64,000 bases of DNA from Procambarus clarkii (lineage: Eukaryota; Arthropoda; Malacostraca; Decapoda; Cambaridae), in contig NC_091173.1 of the NCBI RefSeq assembly GCF_040958095.1, positions 13,189,500-13,253,499 on the forward strand. The letters run 5' to 3'. The position numbers and the translations under genes are program-made. The notes beneath the pieces were generated by a model. It saw only the letters and a program-made list of their open reading frames with translations. It did not search any database and had not been told where the DNA came from. The first letter of the stretch is position 1. Every line of letters starts with the position of its first letter. This document shows, piece by piece, positions 34,051-44,329 of this stretch.

Positions 34051-34495
34051 CTGAGACCGAGGTGGTAGAAATATGGGAGAAGGCAGGTGGTAGATTTAAG
34101 GGAGGAGGTAGGCGGTAGATTTCTAGAAAGATGCAGGAGGTAGAATTATGGGATGATGCAGGTGGTAGATGTAAGGGAGGAGACACGTATTAGATTTAAG
34201 GGATGAAGCAAGTGGCAGAGTTGAGGAAAGGAGAAGGTAGTAGAATTGAGGAAGGAGCAGGTGGTAGAATTATGGGTGGAGACTGGCGGTAGATTTACCA
34301 GATCTACGATCGGGCGGTAGATTTAAGGGGGAAGTTAGATGGTAGAACTATGTGAGGCAGCCAGGTGGTAGAATTATGGGAGGCAGCCAGGTGGTAGAAT
34401 TATGGGAGGCAGCCAGGTGGTAAATTTAAGGAAGGCAGCCAGGTGGTAGAATTAAGGAAGACAGCCAGGTGGTAGATTTAAGGAAGGCGGTTGTA
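34051..34495. repeat. Degenerate repeat with 26-bp period (GGTGGTAGATTTAAGGGA)
   Basis: The unit GTGGTAGAATTATGGGAGGC followed by AGCCAG is exact between 34365 and 34443 (spacing 26, 26, 26). To the left it decays and the spacing drifts to about 30 bp. The plus strand is purine-rich, continuing the previous tract. Confidence 0.88.
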
Positions 34496-34544
34496 AAGGG
34501 AAAGCAACTAGAGGAATCGAAAAGAGAACAAAAATTTGAGTGGA

Positions 34545-34965
34545 CAAAATCAAAATTGAGAGTTCAGAGATTTACAACAGAGATTAGTGCCAGAACAGAG
34601 TAGTTAAGCTACTAGGTAAAGTTAACGGAACTAAATCTCACCACCCAAGAGGAGAGAAGAAACATGGGAAAATATGATCACAACATGCAAGATACCGAGG
34701 GGAATAAACAAGGTGGACAAAAATAGCCTATTTAAACTACAAGAAAGTAGGACAAAGAGCACAGGTGGAAACGCAAATGACTCGTAGAAATGTAAGGAAA
34801 TACTCGTACCCAGTTCGGGTGGTTAACAAGTAGAATGTAATGAAAGAAGCTTTGGAAGCCACTTTCATCCACAAATATAAAGCCAAATTAAATAAATATT
34901 TCAGACGCCAGAATAGTTTAATTATAACGCAACACGTAGAACAAAGCCAGTAGGCGGGGCTTAAT
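34545..34965 (+). mobile_element. Decayed LINE C-terminal region, plus strand
   Basis: Discontinuous plus-strand matches to the LINE C-terminus: ARYRGE-TRWTKIAYLNYKK, then RAQVETQMTRRNVRKYSYPV, RVVNK, and EALEATFIHKYKAKLNKYFR, followed by AGGCGGGGCT. The order is that of GID.V....LF, ..ETQMSHRDVRKFSFSVRVV.KWN and HNFKTRYD. Stops are frequent and the final tail is lost. Confidence 0.65.
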
Positions 34966-35690
34966 GAGAATGTGGAAGCAGGAGAAGGTGGAAGCAGCGA
35001 AAGGTGGGGGGCAGGAGGAAGAGAAGAAGATGGAGGCAGGAGGAGACGGAGAAGAAGGTGGAGGCAGGAGGAGATGGAGATAGTTCCGGCAAATAAAGAC
35101 GGAATAAAAAGCTTAGAGAAAGGGGAAGCGGCGGGATGAGGGAGACTGAGGAATAGAAGGGACAGGGGTATAGAAAAAGAGGTATAAAGAAGTGGAAGAG
35201 GGGAAGGACAATTTGGAATGTGGGAAAAAGTGAAAGTGAAAGAGTAGTGGAGGAGGTGAAAATGGGAAAAAAAGAGAACAAATGTAGAGAAAGACGAGGA
35301 AAAATGGAGAGCTAAGAGTCAGGGAATTATGAAGAGAAGTTTAAAGAGGGGAAGACGAAGTAAAAAGAACGGGTGGAGGGACTAGAAAAGGGCTGGACGG
35401 GAGTGGGGGGAAGGAGAGAAGATGGGAGAGGGGAAGCAGAACGAATAAAGAATGGACGGTGTGAGGAAGAAAAGGGGTTTTGAAGAAGAGGGGGTAGGGC
35501 AGCGCCTGGTAAAAAGAGGTGGAGAAAGGAGAGGGGGGGGGGTTGTGCAGAGGAGAGAAAAGAAAGAGGTGTGGCTAGAAATAGACGGTATTAAAGCATG
35601 GAGGAAGCAGGTGAAAGAAGAGAGGAAGAAGGAGGAAGGTAGTAGAGGAGGAGAAGAAGGAGAAGAGAGGCACGCAGCGAGCTACCGACA
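34966..35690. repeat. Purine-rich low-complexity tract
   Basis: The plus strand is dominated by GGA/GAA/AGG with a 35-bp duplication near 34990-35080 (GGTGGAGGCAGGAGGAGA). It ends sharply near 35690 at ordinary sequence. Confidence 0.85.
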
Positions 35691-35908
35691 GCATTACTGG
35701 AGCCTGACTTACGTCCCGCCTGCAATTGCTAGTCGGGTCTCCTGCATTGTTTATGTATGATTATTTATCGTTTGAATAATATTAAATCGTATCCATCTAT
35801 CTTTTGCCGTCCCGGTGGGGATTTACGGTCATCTCAGCTATTGTTACGTTTAATTAGGTTGTTGCTTTAACTCTAATAGATTAAAGACATTTATTATAGT
35901 CGACGTAG

Positions 35909-35959
35909 ATGCCCTCTAGCGGTGTGGTGCACCATTGCGTAGAAAATTCCCTCTGGCGG
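35909..35959. promoter_or_regulatory. Paired CTCF-core-like strings
   Basis: ATGCCCTCTAGCGG (35909-35922) and ATTCCCTCTGGCGG (35946-35959) differ at two and three positions, respectively, from the reverse complement of the CTCF core consensus as I know it (CCASYAGRKGGCRS). They share orientation and lie 37 bp apart. Arthropods have CTCF, but chance matches of this quality are not rare. The surrounding 35691-36289 is otherwise unassigned. Confidence 0.25.
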
Positions 35960-36289
35960 CAAGTTTTGGAACTATGCACATTGGAGTGTGTCGTCTTGGC
36001 TATAAATTTTACGCACGCGATTTGACTATGGTGTTTTAATTATAGTGAAGGAAAAGTATAACATTCTACATTACTAGATAATTCAGTATTATTTATGTAT
36101 AATCTTGAAAGTTTAGCTATAATTAACAAAAAATAAATCCACGCCTCCACCTGCCAATGCGCTCTACTTGAGGCTTTTAACAATCTCACATTATACAGTA
36201 GGTTGAAAATGTATAAATGATCACGGACTAAATAATCAAGGTCTATAAAACAAAGGATTTATCTGATGGTTTGGTGAGCCTCTTATGCT

Positions 36290-37270
36290 AGTGATGTTTA
36301 AAAGAAGAGTTCAGGATTAACGTTTTGAAACTTGTTCAGCATTTTGTCTCAATGAGATCATCCTTGTTCTCTCTTCTCTGTAGAGTTGTTAGTCTACTGG
36401 CCCTCAACTTTTTATAGTTTGAGAATTTTCTTAATATTATGAGTTTCTTCACTTTTGGCCTTTGCCTTGATATTTGATAGAATACAGTAATATTGTTGTT
36501 GTTGGTGAGGTCTGTACGATTGGATTCTGTATGTTAGCTATTGTATTTAAATAAAAAGGCTCGTCTGATATTCCTAGGAATTGTTGGATTGCTATTTATG
36601 GGATCACCTACTTGCTACCTACCAGGTTTGATTGATAAACTGTTAATCTGAGTTCATTGTTTTGTTCACTCTGTTTTAAGGTTGCGTTGTTAAGATGGTA
36701 ATTGTGATATGTATTGTTATGTTCCACGTGTAAGGTCTTCCAATTTTAAATTCTGTAGAACATTTGCCATTCATTTGATAATTTTTAATGTTCCTGTAGA
36801 TAATTATGTAACGTACAGTATCGTTTAGGTTAGCTTCATTAACCTACATCTTCATAGCATCTGCTGTGTTTTTTATGATTTTGGTGACAGTATCAACATC
36901 TTTGATGAAGTTTACCAAAATGGATTTTCTTTAAAACGGATACTTACGGCACTTTTTTATTCATATATTTAGTCTATGAATATTATGAATATATTTGAAA
37001 TATATTCATAATATTCATATATTTTTCCAGTCTGATTCTGTTCCGTTTAGGATAACTCTGCTCTGTGTTTTAGCCACTGTTTTATCTCTAGTATTTTGCC
37101 AGTGATTCGGTGTACCTGTAGCTTCGGAACCAGTCTGTCACTTTTGTACTTTAAAAGATGTCTTACAGAAGCACACGAAGCTTACTCCACCACGAGGGGA
37201 AACTACTGGTTTGTGTAGATAACTTTTGTATTACTATATCCAGAATCTTGAGTAGGATTTGTTTACCAAA
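36290..37270 (-). pseudogene. Decayed LINE reverse transcriptase, minus strand
   Basis: Read on the minus strand from the right: LVPKLQVHRITGKILEIKQW followed by LKHRAEL (about 37020-37130) equals the LLFKLE...GGKVLEWIRNYLTGRSQRV region. DVDTVTKIIKNTADAM (about 36870-36920) equals the VNDI......FADD region, with the catalytic box decayed. QMNGKCSTEFKIGRPYT (about 36730-36780) equals FNTSKCKVM....YT. The left third (36290-36500) includes a CTCATTGAGACAAAATGCTG string that may be its 3' part. It is heavily mutated and clearly dead. Confidence 0.65.
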
Positions 37271-37488
37271 AATTGTACATTGATATTTATTGACATGATT
37301 GCGAACCGACATTAACGATATTTTATCTTGAGCAAATATCGCTTGTAGATAATGCGAGGACAGGATGACTGGTCATGTCGTTTTTTTTTTTTTTGCTTCA
37401 CTGCGTCTGCCTTTCTTTAAAGATATTTACACATTTTTGGTCTCGAGGTATTTCCCCTTGCTATATGGATTTCTGAAAAGAAGATGTA

Positions 37489-37490
<2 letters not shown>
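37271..37490. other. Unassigned short stretch with poly-T
   Basis: Includes a T14 run at 37379-37395. Its right edge GATGTAGTAT is the mirror of the sequence after the next TA tract. Confidence 0.5.

Positions 37491-37563
<73 letters not shown>
37491..37563. repeat. (TA)n tract inside a Penelope remnant
   Basis: Pure TA of 72 bp. Left flank GATGTAGTAT and right flank ATACTACATC are perfect inverted repeats, so the palindrome extends beyond the TA. The Penelope reference at 60083 has CTATATCTATCGATG at this position, a natural seed for TA expansion. Confidence 0.95.
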
Positions 37564-37564
<1 letters not shown>

Positions 37565-37903
37565 TACATCGATGATTTCTGTGTTGCTTGTTAAGATTTC
37601 TCTGATGATGGTCTGGTTGTGAGAAAAGATTATACGTTCCTTGATGGAGCCCTGTTGTTTGTGCATTGTTAATCGTCTAGAAAGAGACGTTGTTGTCTTG
37701 CCTATATACTGAGATCTTTAGGGCTTACAGTCCCCAAGTGGGCATATGAGGGCATAGCCGACGTTGGTTTCCTTCAAGGCATTCTGTTTGGTGTCTGGGA
37801 AGTTTTTCATGAGTAGGTTGGCCGGTTTTTTTTTTGTTGTTGTAGTAAATTGTCAATTGTATTTTCTGATTTCTGTCTGTAGTGATAACGTTCCTACTAA
37901 CGT
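37564..37903 (-). mobile_element. Penelope-like element fragment (endonuclease region), minus strand
   Basis: Minus-strand pieces RNVITTDRNQKIQLTIYYNN, LPRHQTECLEGN and MHKQQGSIKERIIFSHNQTI followed by IREILTSNTEIID correspond to residues about 221-329 of the open frame at 59940-61079. At least one frameshift separates them. The fragment lacks the RT domain and is cut at both ends: by (TA)n after EIID on the left, and at 37903 on the right. It is older than the 60 kb copy. Confidence 0.9.
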
Positions 37904-37904
37904 T

Positions 37905-37952
37905 ACCCCTGTGTGGGACCACACAGGGGTCCCACAGAGGACCCCTGTGTGG
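37905..37952. repeat. Triple 12-mer in inverted/direct arrangement
   Basis: ACCCCTGTGTGG at 37905-37916, its exact reverse complement at 37919-37930 (2-bp loop), and the direct copy again at 37941-37952. It abuts the right end of the Penelope fragment. Confidence 0.9.
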
Positions 37953-39483
37953 TTTGTGTTAATGAATATTTGAGTATTTGGAGCTTTCCCATTTATGATT
38001 TGGGTAAAAGACCATCTGCCCTACACGGATAAACCAACTTGATCTTAGTAAATAATGCAAAATTTATGAGAAGGATAAACACGATGGAATTTTGTAAGAC
38101 TGTACGATATTTTGGGCAAATCGTAAGAATCAGACTAATGGTTTGCTAAAGATTAATCGCACCAAAAGACAAAGTAATAAATGTTGGTGCTAGGGGGGGG
38201 GGGGGGGGGGGAAAGCCAGACCGGACAAAATAAATGAACTGGGAATGAAAATACTTCAAGAGTCGCAACAGAGAAAATGTCCTACAGGTAGACAAATTAC
38301 ACCCAACCTATCTATTGAGAAACACCCAAAGATGAATATGTCAGTAGTAAATGTGAAACTTGGTAACGTAAAGGTTGCCACTAGGGAAAACATACTCCAG
38401 TTCAGCCAGTTTCCTGTTCCAGCGCCTCAGTGTTCCAGTCCAGAAACGAAAAGCTTACTGCATCCTGGATATACGCTCCACTTTTTTGAACTGGAAGAAG
38501 GTTTTTAAATGCAATTGTTATGCAAGTATTTGAGTATTATGCAGTCTGTAGCATAACCCAATCACCCTGACCATTCGGCATGAACTTTCAAAGGTAAGGA
38601 ACGGTGCCAGATCCTCACGATAACTTCACAGTCTCCGACTTTCGTGGGATGGGGAGGCACCTCCCTGTAAGAAATACGAGAGGAAGAATAAATATATGAA
38701 ACGATAAACCCCTCCCCCAATTCATTCGCTACATCATCATCTGCGACATCATGTAGATCAAGAAGCACGTCACACTTAAGCCTGACTTCCATAACAACAC
38801 TCCATTACTCCATACCACAAGTTATAAAGTTTCACATGCATAACATACTGATTCCAAGTAGCCCTCTTCCGTGCCTCTTTTAGTGTGTAGTTTACACTAA
38901 AGCCCCGCTTCTTAACTCACTATGTCTGTATATCTTCCCGGTCTTCCTCCTCTCCTACCTTCAGATTTCTCGAATTCACATCTCTTAACCACTCTCTCAT
39001 CAGCTGTCTGCTCAGTATAGTCCAACTATCTCAATATACGCGTATCAATCTAAAGATTTACTGACTTTTGTTCTCCACATGTGTTCATGATAGTTTCATT
39101 CCGCATTTTATTCGCTCAGCACCATACTTGCATTTTAGACTGTCCAATTTAATTGCTCTAATTCTCAAGAATGAGAATTAAAACGCAATCCTATCAGCTC
39201 ATTTGATATTTAACGTTTATTATAAATGTAGTTTTATGAGCTAATGTTGTTTATATGCCTTAATAAAATTATAATAATAGAAATACAAACGAAAATGATA
39301 ACAGCAGCAGCACTGCAATTCACGACAGTAACTAATAGTTTCCCTCTCGCTCCCCTCCGCGCTTGTTGAGGTATCCGAAATATCGTTGTAATTTGTTAGC
39401 ACTCAAGCCTGAAATAAAGAAATCAGGAAGTGTTAGTCCTTAAAAAATTAAGATAACGTTAAGTGCTGAGGATTGTGTGGGGT
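37953..39483. other. Unassigned DNA
   Basis: A G-run of about 20 at 38191-38211. No transposon or coding feature recognised. A frame of 87 codons at 38245 has no known motif. Confidence 0.5.
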
Positions 39484-40030
39484 GTGTGTGGGTACTCACC
39501 TAGTTGTGCTTCCAGAGGTCGAACATCTGCTTTTAAGCCCCGCCATTTGAGTATCATAAGTTCAGTGCAGTGACTGTTTTCACTCATTTTTATCATATTT
39601 ACATTTAAGACTGAATCGAATTGGATTCGACAACTTGTTTATCTAGTCCGTTCCACTCTTATATGACTCTTCTACTGAAACAGTTATTTCTGACATTTTT
39701 TTGACTCATCCAGTTTCTAATTATGTCGTTTCATTCTTCTGTTCCTCGCATTGAACAGTGCCTCTGTATCAAATTTGGCAATCCCCTTTAGTATCCTGTA
39801 GGTCGTTATCATGTCTACCCTATTTCTTACTTCGAGTGAAGTGAGGATCAGTTCCCTCAATCTTTCTTCATAGTTACCTTCGCTCAGCTCAACGTTTGAA
39901 CGTTCCATTAGCTCAGGAACGTTCCTTGTTGCATATTTTTGGACCTTTTCTAGTTTCGTTTTGTGTCTTTAGGAAGGGGTCCCATGTTGGGGCACCATAC
40001 TCAATTATGGGCCTCATAAATGATGTATAT
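39484..40030 (-). mobile_element. LINE 3' half, minus strand, decayed
   Basis: The left edge GTGGGTACTCACCTAGTTGT is the reverse of the LINE tail. Minus-strand codons further in give NYEERLRELILTSLEVRNRV, then DMITTYRILKGIAKFDTEAL, matching the C-terminal RT region. Around 39920-40020 FMRPIIEYGAPTWDPFLKTQ corresponds to YVRPVLEYAASSWSPHLKK. No stop-free frame spans it. There is no (CA)n beyond a short GT run at the tail. Confidence 0.85.
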
Positions 40031-40679
<649 letters not shown>

Positions 40680-40812
40680 ACCAAAAGAATAGGGGTGGTA
40701 GAAGAAAATATCAGTGTTCAGTGAAGACCCACAAGGTCTTCTCTGAGTACTCTTTATTTTCTTCTCCGAGGCTATGGGTCCCTACACTTGCACCAGAGGT
40801 GGTACCCCTTTT

Positions 40813-40813
<1 letters not shown>
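40680..40813 (-). mobile_element. TA-bracketed element with a miRNA-like hairpin
   Basis: A 134-bp segment between two microsatellites. Minus-strand start: AAAAGGGGTACCACCTCTGG, shared with 28275. Within it, 40700-40765 folds into a long imperfect hairpin. AGAAGAAAATA (40700-40710) pairs with TATTTTCTTCT (40755-40765), GAAGACC (40723-40729) pairs with GGTCTTC (40735-40741), and CACAA is the loop. It has no coding capacity. Confidence 0.6.

Positions 40814-40904
<91 letters not shown>
40814..40904. repeat. (TA)n tract
   Basis: Pure TA of about 90 bp to the right of the hairpin element. On its other side lies a sequence with GACGTAACGTTTC (see next entry). Confidence 0.97.
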
Positions 40905-40907
<3 letters not shown>

Positions 40908-40927
40908 TTTTGTTTTGTTAATAATTT

Positions 40928-40960
40928 GACGTAACGTTTCAAAACCGTTTCATTTGCTCT
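40928..40960 (-). ncRNA. Weak hammerhead-like string next to TA tract
   Basis: Minus strand: AAATG, AAA-CGG-TTT, TGAAA, CG-TTA-CG, TC. The succession of a short stem, GAAACG, a tiny hairpin and GTC repeats the layout of the Penelope terminal-repeat motif, and its position 24 bp from (TA)n also fits. Stem I and a proper core are not evident, so this may be chance or a strongly decayed third family. Confidence 0.2.
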
Positions 40961-42467
40961 TGTTGCTAACATTATTCATATCTCTTACGATTACAAAGTA
41001 CGATTACTGTCACATAAATCATTTGTTTGTTCTCTCGGCTCGTGTTTACAATTCTCCAGTTGGTTTTGATTAATGTTAACATCTTTAATAACTACGAGTT
41101 CCGGTGTTTCACATTATGAATATTTAGTTCATTTCCGATTTGCTACTTTACAATATCGATTAAACATGGGTGAGTTAAAATAGGTCTTTACCTACTGCCA
41201 AAATCAAATTATATAAACCACGAAAACCTTCATCAAAACTACAAGCATCTCCTGGTTATATGAAAAAAAAAGATATAATTAAGATAGGGGAAAAATTATA
41301 ATGTTTTTTCAATCGATCCTTTTGAATTATCATGCATTTACGAAATTTATTTTCAATTATCGTGAGTGAATCAAAGTTGGATATGCTAAACAACGGAGAT
41401 AATGACAGCCCGCTCATTATAAGGCGCAGGAGATTAAATAGTCGCAGCAATAAAGAAGGCAGCCAATAAAAGGTGATTGATGCCACCCCCTGTAGTGACG
41501 CGTTCACCGGGAAGCATTAACTCACCTGCCGTCTGCTTCCTTTCCTGCTGCTGCTGCTGCTGCTGCCTCTCTTGTTGCTGTTATCGTTCATATTGTTGTT
41601 GGTGTTGCTGCTGTTCACATTGCTGCTGGTGATGTTGTTACTCATCTTATTGCTGCTAATATTGTCATTTCCCTTTATATTCTTCATAATAAGAAGTATA
41701 ATACGAGTGAATTTTCACTGGAGCAAATACAGTGAAAATACGCTGCAAACTCAACATTACAATGTTATAATAGTTTTTGTATCGATGTTTATTTTGTATT
41801 CCTGTTTATTTAGCAAGACATCGTCTTCACCCAGTATAAGGCAGACACTGGAGAAAAAAACCATCCAGTTCTAGACGTCATTGACCATTGGTGTTGAGTA
41901 TATACCTCAAATGAAAATTAAAACAAGCAAGAGGGCAGAGAGTGGATAGATGACCACCATATAGGAATGTAGAATAAATTAGTTTTTGATGAAGTGAGGT
42001 ACAGGACACGATGGACAATGTCTTCCCAAATGCTCAGAAGTTGAGGGTTAATTTCATTCCAATACTAAGGGACAAGGTAAACAAAACGTCTTGTCAGACC
42101 ATGGTTTAAATAGTACCTGGAGGCAAGAAGGGAAACCAGAAGGGCTTGGAAAAGGTATAAGTAAAGCTGGACAGAGAAGAGGAACAACTGTAAGAGAGAA
42201 AGAAACGATTATGTATCAGTCTGGAGAGAAGGGAAGGGAAGGGAACTATCAGGAGACAGCCCCAAGCCATTACGATTATATAAGAAGTGAAGTAATAATG
42301 GGAATGATATAGCCTCCAGGGCAGAAGACAACCCGAAACTACCGCAGTCTCTCATCAAGCAGATAATGTCTGAAAATATCCAGGCAGTTAAATTGTATCA
42401 GAGTAGAAGTGGTCAAATGTACCTTCCTACTGTTGACTACCTGTTGAAAATTCCTGTTACCAATGTC
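40961..42467. other. Unassigned DNA
   Basis: (CTG)6 at 41548-41567 and CTG/TTG-rich sequence to about 41660 give a Leu-rich frame that is not a gene. 42090-42310 has an 73-codon frame of low-complexity Gly/Lys/Glu type. No family recognised. Confidence 0.45.
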
Positions 42468-42506
42468 ACCGCGGCCCGGTCTCTGACCAGGCCTCCTGGT
42501 TGCTGG
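42468..42506 (-). mobile_element. SINE-type 3' GC-rich fragment, minus strand
   Basis: Minus strand reads CCAGGAGGCCTGGTCAGAGA followed by CCGGGCCGCGGT, the same GC-rich self-complementary block found near the 3' end of the SINE copies at 49420 and 50330. Only about 40 bp remain. Confidence 0.6.
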
Positions 42507-42859
42507 TTTGATCCACCAGTGTAAAATGACAGGATGTGTTGGTGTACAAACAAAAGCTTCCAGGAGGTGTTCCATCTAGAACCTGAGCTTCTCCCAGAGG
42601 TAGAGGACAGGGCACTTTTGAGATATTATGTAGCATGGATGTTGCAGCAGATAAGATGTAGCATCTTGAAGACCTAGCCGTACCAAGTGTCTCTATGGTT
42701 GTTAAAGAATGCCACAAAAAGCTTATAGCAACTTTATTCAGTAATCTACCATGTTTAATTGAAAAGAAGAGAACCACCAAATAGATAGAAGGAGGCTAAT
42801 GGCATTAAATTAATCAGGATATTATTGGAACATCTTGGACAAGTATGGTGGCAAAGCTT

Positions 42860-43105
42860 CGACACTGGTCCACAAAAGGGCAGTAGTATCTTACAAACCT
42901 GATGGAGTTAAAGAAAATGAGAGTGTTTACACAGGAAAGAGAAAGACTAGTGGGATGTGTGTGATGCTGTTCCACACAGGAGGCTTCTTCATGTAACTGA
43001 AAAGCTGCAGTAACTGAAAGCGTGCTGAAGTACATAAGGAAAAATCGATCCAAAGAGGAAGCAAAGAGTAATAGTAAGATTAGAGAGGTCAGAATTTAGT
43101 AATAG
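42860..43105 (+). pseudogene. Decayed LINE RT fragment, plus strand
   Basis: In the plus strand WDVCDAVPHRRLLHVTEKLQ followed by LKAC parallels (C)FDTVPHMRLLFKLE, and after one stop KRKQRVIVRLERSEFSNSAV parallels GRSQRVTVRGEKSDWRTVTS. Sequence from about 42560 to 42860 may be the preceding RT part but is too decayed to align by eye. It ends where the GGT-type repeat starts. Confidence 0.55.
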
Positions 43106-43400
43106 TGCTGTAAGTGGTAAATAATAATGGTGGTATTGCTTGATGGTGGTGATGGCTTTGCTTGATAGTGGTGGTAGGCTAGTGGTGGTGATAGTAATAA
43201 TAGTGGTGGCGTTGAGCAATAGTGAAGGTAGTATTGGTGGTGATTTTAGAAAGCGTATAGTGATGTTAGTGGTGGTAGTGTTTCCGTTAATATTTTGATG
43301 TCTGTAGTTATAATTCATCTCGTTGCCGCTATTATTGTTGATGGTTAGGATGCTAGCTTGTAATGTCATTATTACTGGCTACAATCGTCGCTGCTGCTGC
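43106..43400. repeat. Degenerate GGT/AGT trinucleotide region
   Basis: Irregular GGTGGTGATGGC and GTAGTGGTGG-like triplets following directly on the LINE RT fragment. Confidence 0.8.
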
Positions 43401-43529
43401 TGCTCGTGGATGTTTCTTTTATTGTTGTAATTGTTATTGCTACAGTTGAAAATTATGGTCTGTAATATACCGGGTAATTATATTAATGCTCGTTTTGTTG
43501 CTGCTAGTGTTGTTGTCGCTGCTGGTGGT

Positions 43530-44255
43530 ACTGGTGGCGCTTGGGGGTACTGGTGCTGGTGGCGCTTGGGGGTACTGGTGCTGGTGGCGCTTGGGGGTAC
43601 TGGTGCTGGTGGCGCTTGGGGGTACTGGTGCTGGTGGCGCTTGGGGGTACTGGTGCTGGTGGCGCTTGGGGGTACTGGTGCTGGTGGCGCTTGGGGGTAC
43701 TGGTACTGGTGGCGCTTGGGGGTACTGGTGCTGGTGGCGCTTGGGGGAACTGGTGCTGGTGGCGCTTGGGGGTACTGGTGCTGGTGGCGCTTGAGGGTAC
43801 TGGTGCTGGTGGCGCTTGCGGGTACTGGTGCTGGTGGCGCTTGGGGGTACTGGTGCTGGTGGCGCTTGGGGGTACTGGTGCTGGTGGCGCTTGGGGGTAC
43901 TGGTGCTGGTGGCGCTTGGGGGTACTGGTGCTGGTGGCGCTTGGGGGTACTGGTGCTGGTGGCGCTTGGGGGAACTGGTGCTGGTGGCGCTTGGGGGTAC
44001 TGGTGCTGGTGGCGCTTGAGGGTACTGGTGCTGGTGGCGCTTGCGGGTACTGGTGCTGGTGGCGCTTGGGGGTACTGGTGCTGGTGGCGCTTGGGGGTAC
44101 TGGTGCTGGTGGCGCTTGCGGGTACTGGTGCTGGTGGCGCTTGGGGGTACTGGTGCTGGTGGCGCTTGGGGGTACTGGTGCTGGTGGCGCTTGGGGGTAC
44201 TGGTGCTGGTGGCGCTTGGGGGTACTGGTGCTGGTGGCGCTTGGGGGTATTAGTG
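43530..44255. repeat. 25-bp minisatellite A (G-rich top strand), about 29 copies
   Basis: The unit is GCTTGGGGGTACTGGTGCTG followed by GTGGC. Variant units carry GGAAC (43746), TTGAG (43791) and TTGCG (43816). The same three variants recur exactly 225 bp (nine units) later at 43971, 44016 and 44041, showing a block duplication. Three reading registers are open on each strand (up to 298 codons) because the unit contains no stop. No gene is inferred. Confidence 0.97.
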
Positions 44256-44329
44256 CTTCTCCCCCGTCCCAGTTCCGGTATTGACCCCCAGTAACATCCC
44301 TGGTGTTGATTACAGTTCCATTCTTGGTG

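Noticed and set aside
33496-34186. Pro/Ser/Leu-rich minus-strand frames in the purine tract
   Set aside because: Low-complexity composition removes stop codons on that strand. Not a coding signal.
36290-36370. Another hammerhead-like motif (TTGAGACAAAATG...AAAACG)
   Set aside because: The core contains extra bases, the pairing is weak, and it lies at the end of a decayed LINE. Chance similarity is more likely.
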